From: Arsenicibacter sp965247375
GTDB lineage: Bacteria > Bacteroidota > Bacteroidia > Cytophagales > Spirosomataceae
DNA length: 64,000 nucleotides
Direction: 5' to 3'
Assembly (NCBI GenBank): GCA_965247375.1
Contig: CBDFHU010000036.1
Coordinates: 62,001 to 126,000 of the forward strand
A program made the translations under genes and the position numbers. The notes under the pieces were generated by a model. The model did not search any database. It saw nothing but the letters and a program-made list of their open reading frames with translations, and was not told the DNA's origin. Of the stretch, positions 1-8,740 are shown one piece after another (the first letter of the stretch is position 1; every line of letters starts with the position of its first letter).

Positions 1-814
1 GGGTAACCGGAGGCCAGCCGCGCTCGTGGCCGATACGGGTAAAGGTTTCGGCATAGCCCGGAAAATAGGCATCCAGTGCCGCCTGACGGGTAGGGGCCAC
101 ATAACCCAGGGAGTGCAGACCCACTTTCAGACTTTCCGGCGCATGCCCCGCCCGTTTGCCGGCCTCGCGGTACAGATCAACCAGGGGCTTGAACCGGTGC
201 GTTTCGCCGCCGATGACGGCTACCATTAACGGCAGTCCCAGGATACCGGCGCGAACAAATGATTGCGGTGTGCCGCCAACCCCCAGCCAAACCGGTAGTT
301 TTTCCTGCACCGGCCTTGGGTATACCGTCTGATTCACCAGTGGGGGCCGGAATTCGCCCTGCCAGTTTACCGTTTCATTGTTGCGGAGCGTCAGCAGCAG
401 GTCCAGTTTTTCGGCAAACAGGGCATCATAGTCGTCGAGATTGAAGCCGAAGAGCGGGAATGCTTCGATAAACGAGCCGCGACCGGCAACAATTTCCGCC
501 CGTCCGCCTGAAATAATATCGAGGGTCGCGAAATTCTGGAACACACGTACCGGATCGGCCGCACTCAGTACCGTGACGGCACTGGCCAACCGTATATTTT
601 TAGTGCGGGCCGCAGCAGCTCCCATGATTACCGTCGGGGCAGAATCCATAAACTCCTTGCGGTGGTGCTCGCCCATCCCGAATACATCGAGGCCCGCTTC
701 GTCGGCGTGCTGAATGCGGTCGAGCAGGTTGGCCATTTCCTGCATGTATTGTGCCGGTGTCGGCCGTATGTCGCGGGCATTTGTGCCGGCAAAGCTATCG
801 ATCCCTGTTTCCAT
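1..814 (-). CDS. LLM-class flavin-dependent oxidoreductase (3' end outside window)
   Basis: Read from an ATG at 814 (METGIDSFAG...) leftward to the window edge, about 271 codons without a stop. The protein resembles bacterial luciferase-like monooxygenases (TIM barrel, F420/FMN users): an early helix followed by GMGEHHRKEF, then a strand with TKNIRLASAVTVLS, and the conserved FATLDIISGGRAEIVAGRGS segment typical of the family. Members oxidise small organic substrates with reduced flavin; the substrate cannot be told from sequence. The C-terminus, about 60-80 residues in this family, lies outside the window. No operon partner is visible; the next genes upstream are tRNAs. Confidence 0.88.
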   Translation of the reverse strand, partial: METGIDSFAGTNARDIRPTPAQYMQEMANLLDRIQHADEAGLDVFGMGEHHRKEFMDSAPTVIMGAAAARTKNIRLASAVTVLSAADPVRVFQNFATLDIISGGRAEIVAGRGSFIEAFPLFGFNLDDYDALFAEKLDLLLTLRNNETVNWQGEFRPPLVNQTVYPRPVQEKLPVWLGVGGTPQSFVRAGILGLPLMVAVIGGETHRFKPLVDLYREAGKRAGHAPESLKVGLHSLGYVAPTRQAALDAYFPGYAETFTRIGHERGWPPVT

Positions 815-1217
815 GTTGTCAGCGGTGAGACTGTAAGACGGTATTGCCACCGCCTGTCTGTTTGTTTTTGTAGAGTAACATCGCCCGGGGCGTAACGGTT
901 CTCGGCCGGAACAGCGATCACTGACGCAGAAACTTACAGGACAACATCGGCTAATCGTAATAAGTCTACTGAATCAGAAGGTAATTTAAGGGATTGACAA
1001 ACAGCTGTCTATTGGTAATTTCTGCGGTAATAGTCAGCTGTTTTTATAGTAAAATGAAGGCTGGCTGTACTAAAAAAACAGAAGAATTTAGTTCATTTTC
1101 CGGTAATTTACTTTTTGATTTTGTCAAAATTAAAAATCAGTTTTACTGAAAATAGTTAGTGTCAGCAATACTAATTCTACTGATATTTTAATAAATAAGT
1201 GAGTATCAGGTAGAGAA
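815..1217. other. AT-rich intergenic region
   Basis: No reading frame with protein-like composition is visible. The stretch separates the oxidoreductase from the tRNA cluster and becomes very AT-rich after about 960. It presumably contains the oxidoreductase promoter, but I cannot pick a convincing -33/-7 pair. Confidence 0.5.
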
Positions 1218-1255
1218 ATAAAAAAAGCAAAACCACCTTCAGATGATTTTGCTTT
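1218..1255 (-). terminator. Terminator downstream of tRNA-Arg
   Basis: On the minus strand AAAGCAAAATCA and TGGTTTTGCTTT form a 12-bp stem (one G-T pair) followed by a run of T. It sits just beyond the 3' end of the tRNA-Arg gene, so it probably ends the tRNA transcript. Confidence 0.7.
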
Positions 1256-1263
1256 CAGAAAAG

Positions 1264-1337
1264 TGATCCCGTTTGGATTCGAACCAAAGACCGCCTTCTT
1301 AGAAGGAAGATGCTCTATCCAGCTGAGCTACGGGACC
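1264..1337 (-). tRNA. tRNA-Arg (anticodon TCT)
   Basis: The minus strand folds into a full cloverleaf: acceptor GGTCCCG paired with CGGGATC plus discriminator A, D arm GCTC/GAGC, anticodon loop CTTCTAA giving anticodon TCT, and T arm with GGTTCGAATCC. The anticodon reads AGA. The CCA end is not clearly encoded. Confidence 0.95.
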
Positions 1338-1486
1338 CTTTGGATTAACAGACGATGATGCCTCTGTTTTTCCGGCCACAAAGATAGGAAAAATATAAGC
1401 CGAAGCAAAGAATGTGGCCTTACGATTCAGATTTAGCCCTTCCGGAACGTCGGAAACCGAACGGCTATTGGTTTGGTCAAAAGGCT

Positions 1487-1528
1487 ACAAAAACAAAAAG
1501 CCGTCAAATTCAAAGAATTTGACGGCTT
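1487..1528 (-). terminator. Terminator downstream of the first tRNA-Pro
   Basis: A 14-bp perfect stem (AAGCCGTCAAATTC with GAATTTGACGGCTT, three-base loop) is followed on the minus strand by a T-rich tail. It lies directly after the 3' end of the tRNA-Pro at 1531-1605. Confidence 0.8.
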
Positions 1529-1530
1529 AG

Positions 1531-1605
1531 TCGGGGTGGTAGGATTCGAACCTACGACCACCTGGTCCCAAACCAGGTACGCTAACCGGACTGCGCTACA
1601 CCCCG
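1531..1605 (-). tRNA. tRNA-Pro (anticodon TGG), copy 1
   Basis: Cloverleaf on the minus strand: acceptor CGGGGTG/CACCCCG with discriminator A, anticodon stem CCTGG/CCAGG around loop TTTGGGA (anticodon TGG, reads CCA and by wobble other proline codons), T loop GTTCGAATC. The tRNA body is identical to the copy at 1673-1747 while the flanks differ. Confidence 0.95.
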
Positions 1606-1672
1606 TTGTTGATATTGAGTACGCTGTTGATAACTAAATGTTGTGTTAAAAGCTCTATAGGCAATTAATTGG

Positions 1673-1747
1673 TCGGGGTGGTAGGATTCGAACCTACGAC
1701 CACCTGGTCCCAAACCAGGTACGCTAACCGGACTGCGCTACACCCCG
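1673..1747 (-). tRNA. tRNA-Pro (anticodon TGG), copy 2
   Basis: Identical in sequence to the tRNA-Pro 67 bases further along the transcript, with the same TGG anticodon and discriminator A. Only the mature tRNA sequence is shared, which points to a local duplication or gene conversion restricted to the tRNA. Confidence 0.95.
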
Positions 1748-1820
1748 AATTGCTTAGTTATCTTAGAGTATGATCTCTTTATCAGTTTGTCAAGTAACTC
1801 GGAAACCTGTTGTTTCCGGG

Positions 1821-1907
1821 CGGAGAGAGAGGGATTCGAACCCTCGGTACCCTTACGGGTACGGCAGTTTAGCAAACTGCTGGTTTCAGCCACTCACCCA
1901 TCTCTCC
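1821..1907 (-). tRNA. tRNA-Ser (anticodon GCT)
   Basis: Class II tRNA of 87 bases on the minus strand with a long variable arm (GTACCCGTAAGGGTAC), acceptor GGAGAGA/TCTCTCC, discriminator G as expected for serine, and anticodon GCT reading AGC/AGU. It is the 5'-most gene of the four-tRNA cluster. Confidence 0.94.
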
Positions 1908-2073
1908 GTTTTCGCGATTGGCTTATTGCTGATCGGGACACAAAAGTAGAACGGATTTTGGCGTTTGTCAAGCTTTTTCTGAAAAAATATTTGAAGAAAC
2001 AGTAAATTCGCAAAAGCAAACTGAGACTAAATTCTAAACAATTCGCTTGTTTTCAGGTGAATATACCCAAAAA

Positions 2074-3036
2074 ATGACCTGGCTTTATTCGTTAACTTTT
2101 TTAGAAATTTTTTTTGTCGGATTGTTTTTGGTGCTCTATACCGGATTCTTTTTCCGGACTTTTTATTTAGCCAGACAATTACAGACAACCGCATGGGCCG
2201 TAATTCCAAAGTTTTTTATCCGGTCCGGGTATTTTATTTTATTATTAATTGCCTTACTCGGCCCTTCTTTTGGTGAAGCAGATCAGTCTGTCAATTCCCG
2301 TATCCGTGATATTTTTTTACTGGTGGATGTATCAAAGTCAATGGACGCGACCGACATTGCACCGACGCGTCTCGAACGGATTAAGTATGACATCCGTCAG
2401 GTAACCGATTCGCTGGCAGCTGACCGTTTCGGGCTCATGGCCGTAGCCGATGAAGCCATCGTACTCTCACCGCTGACTGCCGATCATGATGCTGTCAAAC
2501 GGTTTACCCTTGACCTGCAGACAACCATAGCGCCCGGCGGCGGGACCAGTCTGTGCAGTGCACTGGAAGTGGCATTACAGAAATTTACCGGCGACAGTTC
2601 GACGCGGCAGAGTTCAAAAGCCATGGTGCTATTTTCCGACGGCGAAAACTTTGGTCCGTGCAGCCAGGTTATGGTCCGGCGTTTAAAAGCATTCGGCGTT
2701 TCCCTGTTTACTGTCGGGGTGGGTACTGAAGGGGGCAGCACCATCCGGAACGGCAGTGATTTTGTGCGCGACGACCGCCGGCAGATTGTACGGACAAAGC
2801 TGAACCGTGCGTTTTTACAGCAACTGGTGACCGCCACCGAAGGGAAATATATTGAAGCTGATGCTAACGCAACGTATCTGAGCGAACTCGTGAATCAGTT
2901 ACGGGCCGTACGCGGACAGGTTGTTGACCAGCAGCGGGTAGCTGTGAGCACCAATAAGTATTATTACTTCCTGGCGGCTGCACTGGCGCTTATAATCTTT
3001 GATCTGATCTTTACCTTGCGGACTTTCCGGCTGTAA
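2074..3036 (+). CDS. BatB-like von Willebrand factor A domain membrane protein
   Basis: About 320 residues. Two hydrophobic segments at residues ~5-25 and ~50-65, then a VWA domain with an intact metal-ion-dependent adhesion site (DVSKSM at the first strand, the conserved Thr in GGGTSLCSAL, and LFSDGEN), and a C-terminal membrane helix (YYYFLAAALALIIFDLIF). This is the layout of Bacteroides aerotolerance proteins BatA/BatB. I chose the ATG at 2074 because it starts right before the first membrane helix; an upstream in-frame ATG exists at 2047. It is followed 58 bases later by a BatC-like TPR protein, the usual partner. Bat proteins are thought to act at the envelope in stress tolerance; the molecular task is not established. 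BatA and BatD are not seen here. Confidence 0.82.
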   Translation: MTWLYSLTFLEIFFVGLFLVLYTGFFFRTFYLARQLQTTAWAVIPKFFIRSGYFILLLIALLGPSFGEADQSVNSRIRDIFLLVDVSKSMDATDIAPTRLERIKYDIRQVTDSLAADRFGLMAVADEAIVLSPLTADHDAVKRFTLDLQTTIAPGGGTSLCSALEVALQKFTGDSSTRQSSKAMVLFSDGENFGPCSQVMVRRLKAFGVSLFTVGVGTEGGSTIRNGSDFVRDDRRQIVRTKLNRAFLQQLVTATEGKYIEADANATYLSELVNQLRAVRGQVVDQQRVAVSTNKYYYFLAAALALIIFDLIFTLRTFRL

Positions 3037-3093
3037 TACCGGTGTTTCAAATCAAAGTTTCGTACTAATTTTGGGCGGAGCATTCATACACAT

Positions 3094-3780
3094 ATGCGTT
3101 TTTTCGTACTTATAGCGGGGATTGGGCTTTTGAACTGGCAGGGATTTGACCAGATTTCGGTCCGTAATCTGGCCTTGAAACAGGCGGAAGAAGCGTATGC
3201 TGCCAAAAACTATGCCCGGGCAGCGGAACATTACGGCTTTCTGGTGAAAACAGAACAAAAGATCAATCCGGATATCCATCTGAATTTTGGTCACGCGCTT
3301 TTTCATACCAGACAGTATCCGCTCGCCCGTCAGGAATACCTCAGGGTGCTGCGGTACAGCGATCAGGCTCTGGCTGCTACGGCAACCAACCAGCTGGGTG
3401 TAATTGCCTGTCTGGAGCGGGACAGTGCGGTGGCCCTGTCGTTTTTCAGAGAAGCCATGCTGAATAATCCGGCCGATAAATCAGCCCGTTATAATTATGA
3501 ATTGATTAAACGATTATATTCCGGAAAGCCCAAAGGGCTGCCGCCGGCGCAGCAAAACAAAAAACCGAAGCCTCAGCCGAAGCCGCAACAGGCTAACCCT
3601 GAAGCGGAGCAGTCTGAGGAGCAAAAGGATGTACTGCGGAAATTAAGGAACCTGAATATGTCGGAAGAGCAAGCCATGCAGATTCTGAATGCCATGCGTG
3701 ATGATGATCTGCCCTATGAACTCGCCCGGCGCCGGCGTCAGGCCGGACAGACAAAGGAAAGCCAGTCGAAACACTGGTAA
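3094..3780 (+). CDS. BatC-like tetratricopeptide repeat protein
   Basis: 228 residues with an N-terminal hydrophobic stretch that could be a signal peptide or anchor, then two or three TPR units (KQAEEAYAAKNYARAAEHYG; HFNFG-type helices around residues 65-80; LGVIACLERDSAVALSFFREAM). After residue ~145 it turns into a Lys/Pro/Gln-rich linker and a charged helical tail (RKLRNLNMSEEQAMQILNAM), as in BatC proteins. Directly downstream of the VWA gene, probably cotranscribed. Expected to be a periplasmic adaptor for the Bat complex. Confidence 0.78.
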   Translation: MRFFVLIAGIGLLNWQGFDQISVRNLALKQAEEAYAAKNYARAAEHYGFLVKTEQKINPDIHLNFGHALFHTRQYPLARQEYLRVLRYSDQALAATATNQLGVIACLERDSAVALSFFREAMLNNPADKSARYNYELIKRLYSGKPKGLPPAQQNKKPKPQPKPQQANPEAEQSEEQKDVLRKLRNLNMSEEQAMQILNAMRDDDLPYELARRRRQAGQTKESQSKHW

Positions 3781-3806
3781 GTTTACACTTCATACTGAAA
3801 CTATAC

Positions 3807-4982
3807 ATGAACGAGGTAGTCATTGTTTCGGCCGTTCGTACCCCAATCGGCAGCTTCGGCGGGGTGCTTGCCAGTTTATCAGCAGTCGACTTAGGGGCGG
3901 CCGCTATTAAGGGGGCTCTGGCGCGGGCCGGTGTATCGCCGGATCTGGTACAGGAGGTATACATGGGTAATGTGGTCTCGGCGAATGTCGGCCAGGCGCC
4001 TGCCAAACAGGCCGCTCTGAAAGCCGGTATCCCGCCCCATGCCGCCTGTACGACTATTAATAAAGTCTGCGCCTCGGGGACCAAGGCGATTATGCTCGCA
4101 GCACAAGCCATTCAGTTGGGGCTGGCAGACGTTGTGGTTGCTGGTGGGATGGAAAGCATGTCGAATATTCCGTACTACATCCCTAAAGCACGGTTTGGTT
4201 ATAAATACGGCAATGGTGAACTGGTCGACGGACTGGCCAGAGACGGGCTGACGGATGTATACGATCAGTGTGCCATGGGCGTTTTTGCAGACCGTACAGC
4301 GGAAAAATACGGAATATCGCGTCAAAAACAGGATGAATACGCAATTCAGTCGTATCGTCGGGCGGAAAATGCCACGGCGAACGGTACCTTTGCGGCTGAA
4401 ATCGTCCCTGTAGAAGTAGCCGGCCGTAAAGGCGTGGTCACGATCAGCGAAGATGAAGAATTCCGGAATGTGATTTACGACAAAGTTCCGTCGCTGAAAC
4501 CGGCCTTTACGAAAGAAGGCACCGTGACGGCGGCCAATGCCTCAACGATCAACGACGGCGCTTCGGCGCTGGTGGTGATGAGCCGGAAAAAGGCGGATGA
4601 ACTGGGCCTGAAACCCCTGGCCCGGATTCTGGGCTATGCCGATGCCGAGCAGGAGCCGGAATGGTTTACCACCGCGCCGGTAAAAGCGGTGCCGGTGGCT
4701 GTTGAACGGGCGGGCCTGACGCTGTCAGACATCGATTTTTTTGAAGTAAACGAGGCATTTTCGGTAGTGCCGCTGGCCTTTGGTCAGTTGCTGGACGTAC
4801 CGCAGGAAAAAATGAATGTCCTGGGGGGAGCCGTTTCCATCGGTCATCCGCTGGGGGCATCCGGTGCCCGGATTGTAACGACGCTGACCAATGTCCTGCA
4901 ACAGCAAAACGGACGGTACGGTGCGGTAGGCATCTGTAACGGGGGCGGGGGCGCCTCGGCACTTGTTATTGAAAAGCTATAA
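3807..4982 (+). CDS. Acetyl-CoA C-acetyltransferase (thiolase)
   Basis: 391 residues, the normal length for cytosolic thiolases. Key features are all visible: nucleophile Cys88 in NKVCASGTKA, the NEAFSVVPLA segment, the His in GGAVSIGHPLGASGAR, and the second catalytic Cys in GICNGGGGAS near the C-terminus. It condenses or cleaves acetyl-CoA/acetoacetyl-CoA, in fatty acid or ketone body metabolism or precursor supply. It begins 26 bases after the BatC gene, on the same strand, but is functionally unrelated to it. Confidence 0.95.
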   Translation: MNEVVIVSAVRTPIGSFGGVLASLSAVDLGAAAIKGALARAGVSPDLVQEVYMGNVVSANVGQAPAKQAALKAGIPPHAACTTINKVCASGTKAIMLAAQAIQLGLADVVVAGGMESMSNIPYYIPKARFGYKYGNGELVDGLARDGLTDVYDQCAMGVFADRTAEKYGISRQKQDEYAIQSYRRAENATANGTFAAEIVPVEVAGRKGVVTISEDEEFRNVIYDKVPSLKPAFTKEGTVTAANASTINDGASALVVMSRKKADELGLKPLARILGYADAEQEPEWFTTAPVKAVPVAVERAGLTLSDIDFFEVNEAFSVVPLAFGQLLDVPQEKMNVLGGAVSIGHPLGASGARIVTTLTNVLQQQNGRYGAVGICNGGGGASALVIEKL

Positions 4983-5028
4983 TACGTTCCGGTGAAGCCA
5001 ATCGGGCCTGCCGGAACTACCTATAACC

Positions 5029-5979
5029 ATGACTGCAATTAGCGAAACCAAGTTTTCTTTTCCCGGTCAGACGGGGTATTACCGCGGTAAAGTGCGGGAT
5101 GTGTACAGTTTTGACAACCTCAACGGCGAATCCCGGCTGGTGATGATTGCGTCAGACCGGATTTCGGCGTTTGATGTCGTGTTGCCGAGGCCGGTTCCCT
5201 ACAAAGGGCAGGTGCTGAACCAGACGGCTGAACATTTTCTGCGGGCAACGGCCGGTATTGTGCCGAACTGGCTGCTCGATGTGCCGGATCCGAATGTAAG
5301 TATCGGGTTGAAATGCCAGCCCTATGCCGTAGAAATGGTCGTTCGCGGGTACCTGGCGGGCCATGCCTGGCGACAGTACCGCGCGGGCCATCGCGTGCTT
5401 TGCGGGGTGACCTTACCGGAAGGGCTCAGGGAAAACGACCGGCTGCCGCAGCCAATTATTACCCCGACCACCAAGGCACATGAAGGTCATGACGAAGATA
5501 TTTCCCGCGAAGAAATTCTGGCCCGGGGAATCGTACCCGAAGCGGAATACGTACAGTTAGAAGAATATGCGCTCGCACTCTTCGCCCGCGGAACCGAAAT
5601 GGCCGCCGGACGGGGCCTGATTCTGGTGGATACAAAATATGAATTTGGCAATCTCGACGGCCGGATCTACCTGATCGATGAAGTACATACGCCGGATTCA
5701 TCGCGGTATTTCTATGCCGATGTATATGCGGAGAATCTGGAAAATAACCGGCCGCAGAAACAACTGTCTAAAGAATTTGTCCGCGAATGGCTGATTACCA
5801 ACGGTTTTCAGGGGAAAGACGGGCAGACGGTTCCGGACATGTCGGATGAATGGATCAGCCAGATTTCGTCACGCTATATTGAGTTGTATGAAACCGTGAC
5901 CGGTAAAATATTTGTGCCGGCTGAAGGCGGAGATCCGCTGAACCGGATTGATGCAGCGATTCGGAAAGCCCTGGGCTAA
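5029..5979 (+). CDS. purC: Phosphoribosylaminoimidazole-succinocarboxamide synthase (SAICAR synthetase)
   Basis: 316 residues, the long form of PurC. Diagnostic stretches: KVRDVYSF (nucleotide loop), MIASDRISAFDVVLP, VVRGYLAGHAWRQY, PIITPTTKAHEGHDEDIS, LILVDTKYEFG and LIDEVHTPDSSRYF. It joins CAIR and aspartate with ATP in step 7 of purine synthesis, in the cytosol. The other pur genes are not adjacent. The start is the first ATG after the thiolase stop, 46 bases downstream. Confidence 0.97.
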   Translation: MTAISETKFSFPGQTGYYRGKVRDVYSFDNLNGESRLVMIASDRISAFDVVLPRPVPYKGQVLNQTAEHFLRATAGIVPNWLLDVPDPNVSIGLKCQPYAVEMVVRGYLAGHAWRQYRAGHRVLCGVTLPEGLRENDRLPQPIITPTTKAHEGHDEDISREEILARGIVPEAEYVQLEEYALALFARGTEMAAGRGLILVDTKYEFGNLDGRIYLIDEVHTPDSSRYFYADVYAENLENNRPQKQLSKEFVREWLITNGFQGKDGQTVPDMSDEWISQISSRYIELYETVTGKIFVPAEGGDPLNRIDAAIRKALG

Positions 5980-6042
5980 AGGTCCCGTACAGGGCCGGAA
6001 AGGTACTTTTAACTAAATTTATCTATCCCAAACCACTGGTTT

Positions 6043-6462
6043 ATGAATTTTACGAAAGAAACAACAGAGCAGTACGCCCTTGTCCGACTGGATGAAAATG
6101 AAATTGCAGGGGATATTGCAACCTCACTGGAAACCCTGTCCCGCGGTTTTTTCCGGGATGGATACAGTAATATAATTTTAGACCTGGCCGCCGTACAGAC
6201 CATTGCGGCGGATGGGGTCATGGTGATCCGGAAAGTAAACCGGCAGTGTACCAACGAACAGGGTTTGCTGGTTCTGGTTACTAAAGACGAAGACATGATC
6301 GAATTTCTGGACTCGTCACGTATCCCTGATCTGACCATTTTACCTACCGTCGAAGAAGCGATTGATGCTGTATTTATGAACGAACTGGAAAATGACTTCC
6401 GGGGCGAAGACGACGATGAGTATGACGGAGGATTTAGCGGCGGACGCGAAAGCGACTACTAA
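6043..6462 (+). CDS. STAS-domain (anti-sigma-factor antagonist-like) protein
   Basis: 139 residues. A STAS-type alternation of strand and helix is visible, with NIILDLAAVQTIAADGVMVIRKVNRQC at the position where phosphorylatable antagonists carry D-S-S-G; here the site reads IAADGV, so the usual serine is absent. A very acidic, Gly-rich tail follows (residues ~120-139). It is translationally coupled to RNase Z, whose start lies inside its 3' end. It might be a binding or regulatory partner that is not switched by phosphorylation; that is inference. Confidence 0.68.
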   Translation: MNFTKETTEQYALVRLDENEIAGDIATSLETLSRGFFRDGYSNIILDLAAVQTIAADGVMVIRKVNRQCTNEQGLLVLVTKDEDMIEFLDSSRIPDLTILPTVEEAIDAVFMNELENDFRGEDDDEYDGGFSGGRESDY

Positions 6463-7384
6463 ACCGGAGGGACACTTTACCGTAACAATTCTGGGGGCAG
6501 GCTCAGCCACACCCATGTTGGGACGACATCCGACAGCGCAGGTGGTGACGTATGATCACGACCATTTTCTGATCGATTGCGGCGAAGGTACGCAGTTCAG
6601 GCTGATAGAGCGGCGGATAAAACCCGGACGGCTCCAGCATATTTTTATCAGCCACCTGCATGGCGATCATTACTTCGGGCTGGCTCCGTTGCTGTCAAGC
6701 CTGAACCTGAGCGGCCGTACCGAACCAATGTATCTGTATGGACCGCGCGGTCTCGACGAAGTGCTCACGACCATGTTCAGGGTATCAGATACACGGCTGG
6801 GGTTTCCGCTCCACTTTACGGTGGTGGATCCGGCAACGCCGACGGTTCTGGTAGATCTGCCGCAGCTGACCGTCGAAAGTATTCCGCTCGAACACCGGAT
6901 TACCTGTTCGGGGTATCTGTTCCGGGAGAAGCGCGGAAAGCGTAAATTACTCCGTGAAAAACTACCGGCCGATGTTCCTGTTGCGCATATGAAGCAGCTG
7001 AAAGAAGGCCATGATGTCGTAGCGGAAGATGGTACGGTCTTGTACGACGTATCGACGTTCACAATTCCAGGGCCCAAACCCGGCAGCTATGCCTTCTGCT
7101 CGGATACACGATTCAGCGAACCGCTGATTGACTGGGTAAAAGACGTGGATGTGCTCTATCACGAAGCCACCTTCCTTGATACACATGCCGAACGGGCAGG
7201 TGAAGTGTTTCACTCTACCGCCCGCCAGGCCGCTTCGGTTGCCCGTCAGGCGGGTGCCGGGCGATTGATTATCGGCCATTTTTCGTCGCGGTATAAAGAG
7301 TTCAGTGCGTTTCTGGAGGAGGCACGGACTGTATTTGAACAAACAATGCTGGCCGAAGAAGGCAGGACATATACTATTGATTAA
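6422..7384 (+). CDS. rnz: Ribonuclease Z (tRNA 3' processing endonuclease)
   Basis: About 320 residues with the metallo-beta-lactamase signature HLHGDHYFG, a second His in EHRIT, an Asp in AFCSDTRFSE, HEATFLDTHAERA, the PxKxG-like exosite replacement GPKPGSY, and the final HFSSRY motif. It cuts pre-tRNA just after the discriminator base, which fits tRNA genes without encoded CCA nearby. The start is uncertain: in-frame ATGs at 6392, 6416 and 6422 all overlap the STAS gene; 6422 is preferred because it gives the smallest overlap and a short leader before the first beta strand (FTVTILGAGSATP). Confidence 0.93.
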   Translation: MTEDLAADAKATTKPEGHFTVTILGAGSATPMLGRHPTAQVVTYDHDHFLIDCGEGTQFRLIERRIKPGRLQHIFISHLHGDHYFGLAPLLSSLNLSGRTEPMYLYGPRGLDEVLTTMFRVSDTRLGFPLHFTVVDPATPTVLVDLPQLTVESIPLEHRITCSGYLFREKRGKRKLLREKLPADVPVAHMKQLKEGHDVVAEDGTVLYDVSTFTIPGPKPGSYAFCSDTRFSEPLIDWVKDVDVLYHEATFLDTHAERAGEVFHSTARQAASVARQAGAGRLIIGHFSSRYKEFSAFLEEARTVFEQTMLAEEGRTYTID

Positions 7385-7445
7385 ACGGCGTACCGGCGGA
7401 AATCAGGCCGGTACGACAGATTCATTCATAAGGACCAGGAAAAAT

Positions 7446-8255
7446 ATGATTCGGATTGGGTTTCTGGAGGTTGGCTGGCTGGATATTCTGGACGTCGGAC
7501 TCGTCGCACTGCTGTTGTATCAGATTTATAATGTGGTACGGGGGAGCGTTGCCAGCCGTGTATTTGCAGGCTATTTATTGGTGTATCTGGTATACCTGCT
7601 GGTAAAAGCGTTACAACTGCATTTGCTGACCACGATCCTCGGTTACTTTATTAGTGTAGGCGCGCTCGCCCTGATCATTATTTTTCAACAGGAAATCAGA
7701 CGTTTCCTGATGCTGATCGGGAAAGGAACCAACGTGATGAACAACCGCTACCTCCGGAAATGGTTGTTCCGGCAACCTATACAGCCGGAGCCGCTCATGT
7801 CGCTGAAACCCGTTCTGGAGGCCTGTAAAACGCTGGCGGCAGAGTTTGCAGGCGGGCTGATTGTACTCCGTAAAAACGACGATCTGGAAAAGTACGCCCA
7901 GTCGGGGGAGGCAATCAATGCCACCTTATCGCGGCCGTTGCTACTGGCCATTTTTAATCAGTACAGCCCGCTGCACGACGGCGCCGTTGTCATCAGTGAT
8001 GAAAAAATCCGCGCTGCCCGCTGCATCCTGCCTGTGTCTGACGACAGCGACCTGCCCACCTCCCTGGGTTTCCGGCATCGGGCCGCCATTGGTATGAGCG
8101 AAGCAACGGATGCGGCAGTAATTGCCATTTCGGAAGAAACCGGCCGGTTATCGCTGGCTATCAACGGGCAGTTTTACATGGGGCTGGGCCTGGCCGAGCT
8201 TGAAGAGCGGCTGGCCGTTTACCTCACAGAACCCGTATCCGAGAAAAAAGCATAG
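7446..8255 (+). CDS. cdaA: Diadenylate cyclase CdaA (c-di-AMP synthase)
   Basis: About 269 residues. Three N-terminal membrane helices (residues ~10-95) are followed by a DAC catalytic domain with the active-site signatures LHDGAVVI and RHRAAIG. It makes c-di-AMP from two ATP at the membrane; in Bacteroidota this messenger controls turgor and cell-wall homeostasis. The frame is open back to 7305, but the ATG at 7446 directly precedes the first hydrophobic stretch and fits the family. It is the last gene of the run STAS-rnz-cdaA and ends at a strong terminator. CdaR is not adjacent. Confidence 0.93.
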   Translation: MIRIGFLEVGWLDILDVGLVALLLYQIYNVVRGSVASRVFAGYLLVYLVYLLVKALQLHLLTTILGYFISVGALALIIIFQQEIRRFLMLIGKGTNVMNNRYLRKWLFRQPIQPEPLMSLKPVLEACKTLAAEFAGGLIVLRKNDDLEKYAQSGEAINATLSRPLLLAIFNQYSPLHDGAVVISDEKIRAARCILPVSDDSDLPTSLGFRHRAAIGMSEATDAAVIAISEETGRLSLAINGQFYMGLGLAELEERLAVYLTEPVSEKKA

Positions 8256-8268
8256 GCGTACAGGGGTT

Positions 8269-8317
8269 ATACAACAAAAAGGGAGAACCGTCAGACGGTT
8301 CTCCCTTTTTGTTGTAT
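8269..8317. terminator. Bidirectional terminator between cdaA and the XRE gene
   Basis: A 24-bp perfect inverted repeat around a single central base, with core GGGAGAACCGTC and flanking A5/T5 tracts, lies between two convergent genes. The T tract after the stem on each strand makes it a good intrinsic terminator for both. Confidence 0.92.
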
Positions 8318-8328
8318 ATGATCGGGTA

Positions 8329-8607
8329 CTAAGCGTCGTATCCTCCATTTCCCAGTAATTTGTTGGCAAACTGTTCGTCTGCTAACAGCTTCCGGAGTAA
8401 TTCAGCCGAGTTTTTATCCAGTAATTCGCTGATGGTAATCTGATACAAACTGGCTAAATCCTGTAATTTATCTATTGACGGTCTGGTTTGTCCACTTTCC
8501 CACTTGCAGTACGCTGGCTGCGTCATACCAATGTTAAAGGCCACGTATTCCTGCGAATACCCGAATAAATGACGCAACCGGCGGAGTTTCTCTGAGATGA
8601 TTGCCAT
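8329..8607 (-). CDS. XRE-family helix-turn-helix regulator
   Basis: 92 residues; residues ~5-62 form a Cro/CI-type HTH (KLRRLRHLFGYSQEYVAFN, then MTQPAYCKWESGQTRPSIDK, then LYQITISELL). The short acidic tail may mediate dimerisation. It is divergent from the peptide-export locus that begins about 130-370 bases away, so it could regulate it; no operator repeat was identified. The equally simple alternative is an unrelated solitary regulator. Confidence 0.88.
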   Translation of the reverse strand: MAIISEKLRRLRHLFGYSQEYVAFNIGMTQPAYCKWESGQTRPSIDKLQDLASLYQITISELLDKNSAELLRKLLADEQFANKLLGNGGYDA

Positions 8608-8740
8608 AGCTCAAAAGGTTGTTACTAATTGTACATAAAAACTAAGAAGTACATTATTTCCGCATAACGTTTTATGAATTTTAAGAATATTTGTACTGTA
8701 GACTAAGTTCTAAGCTAGTTCACGTGATTAACATACGCAA

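Noticed and set aside
628..921. ORF of 97 codons on the minus strand near the window start
   Set aside because: Basic, low-quality translation in the wrong frame over the flavin oxidoreductase, which has clear family motifs in its own frame.
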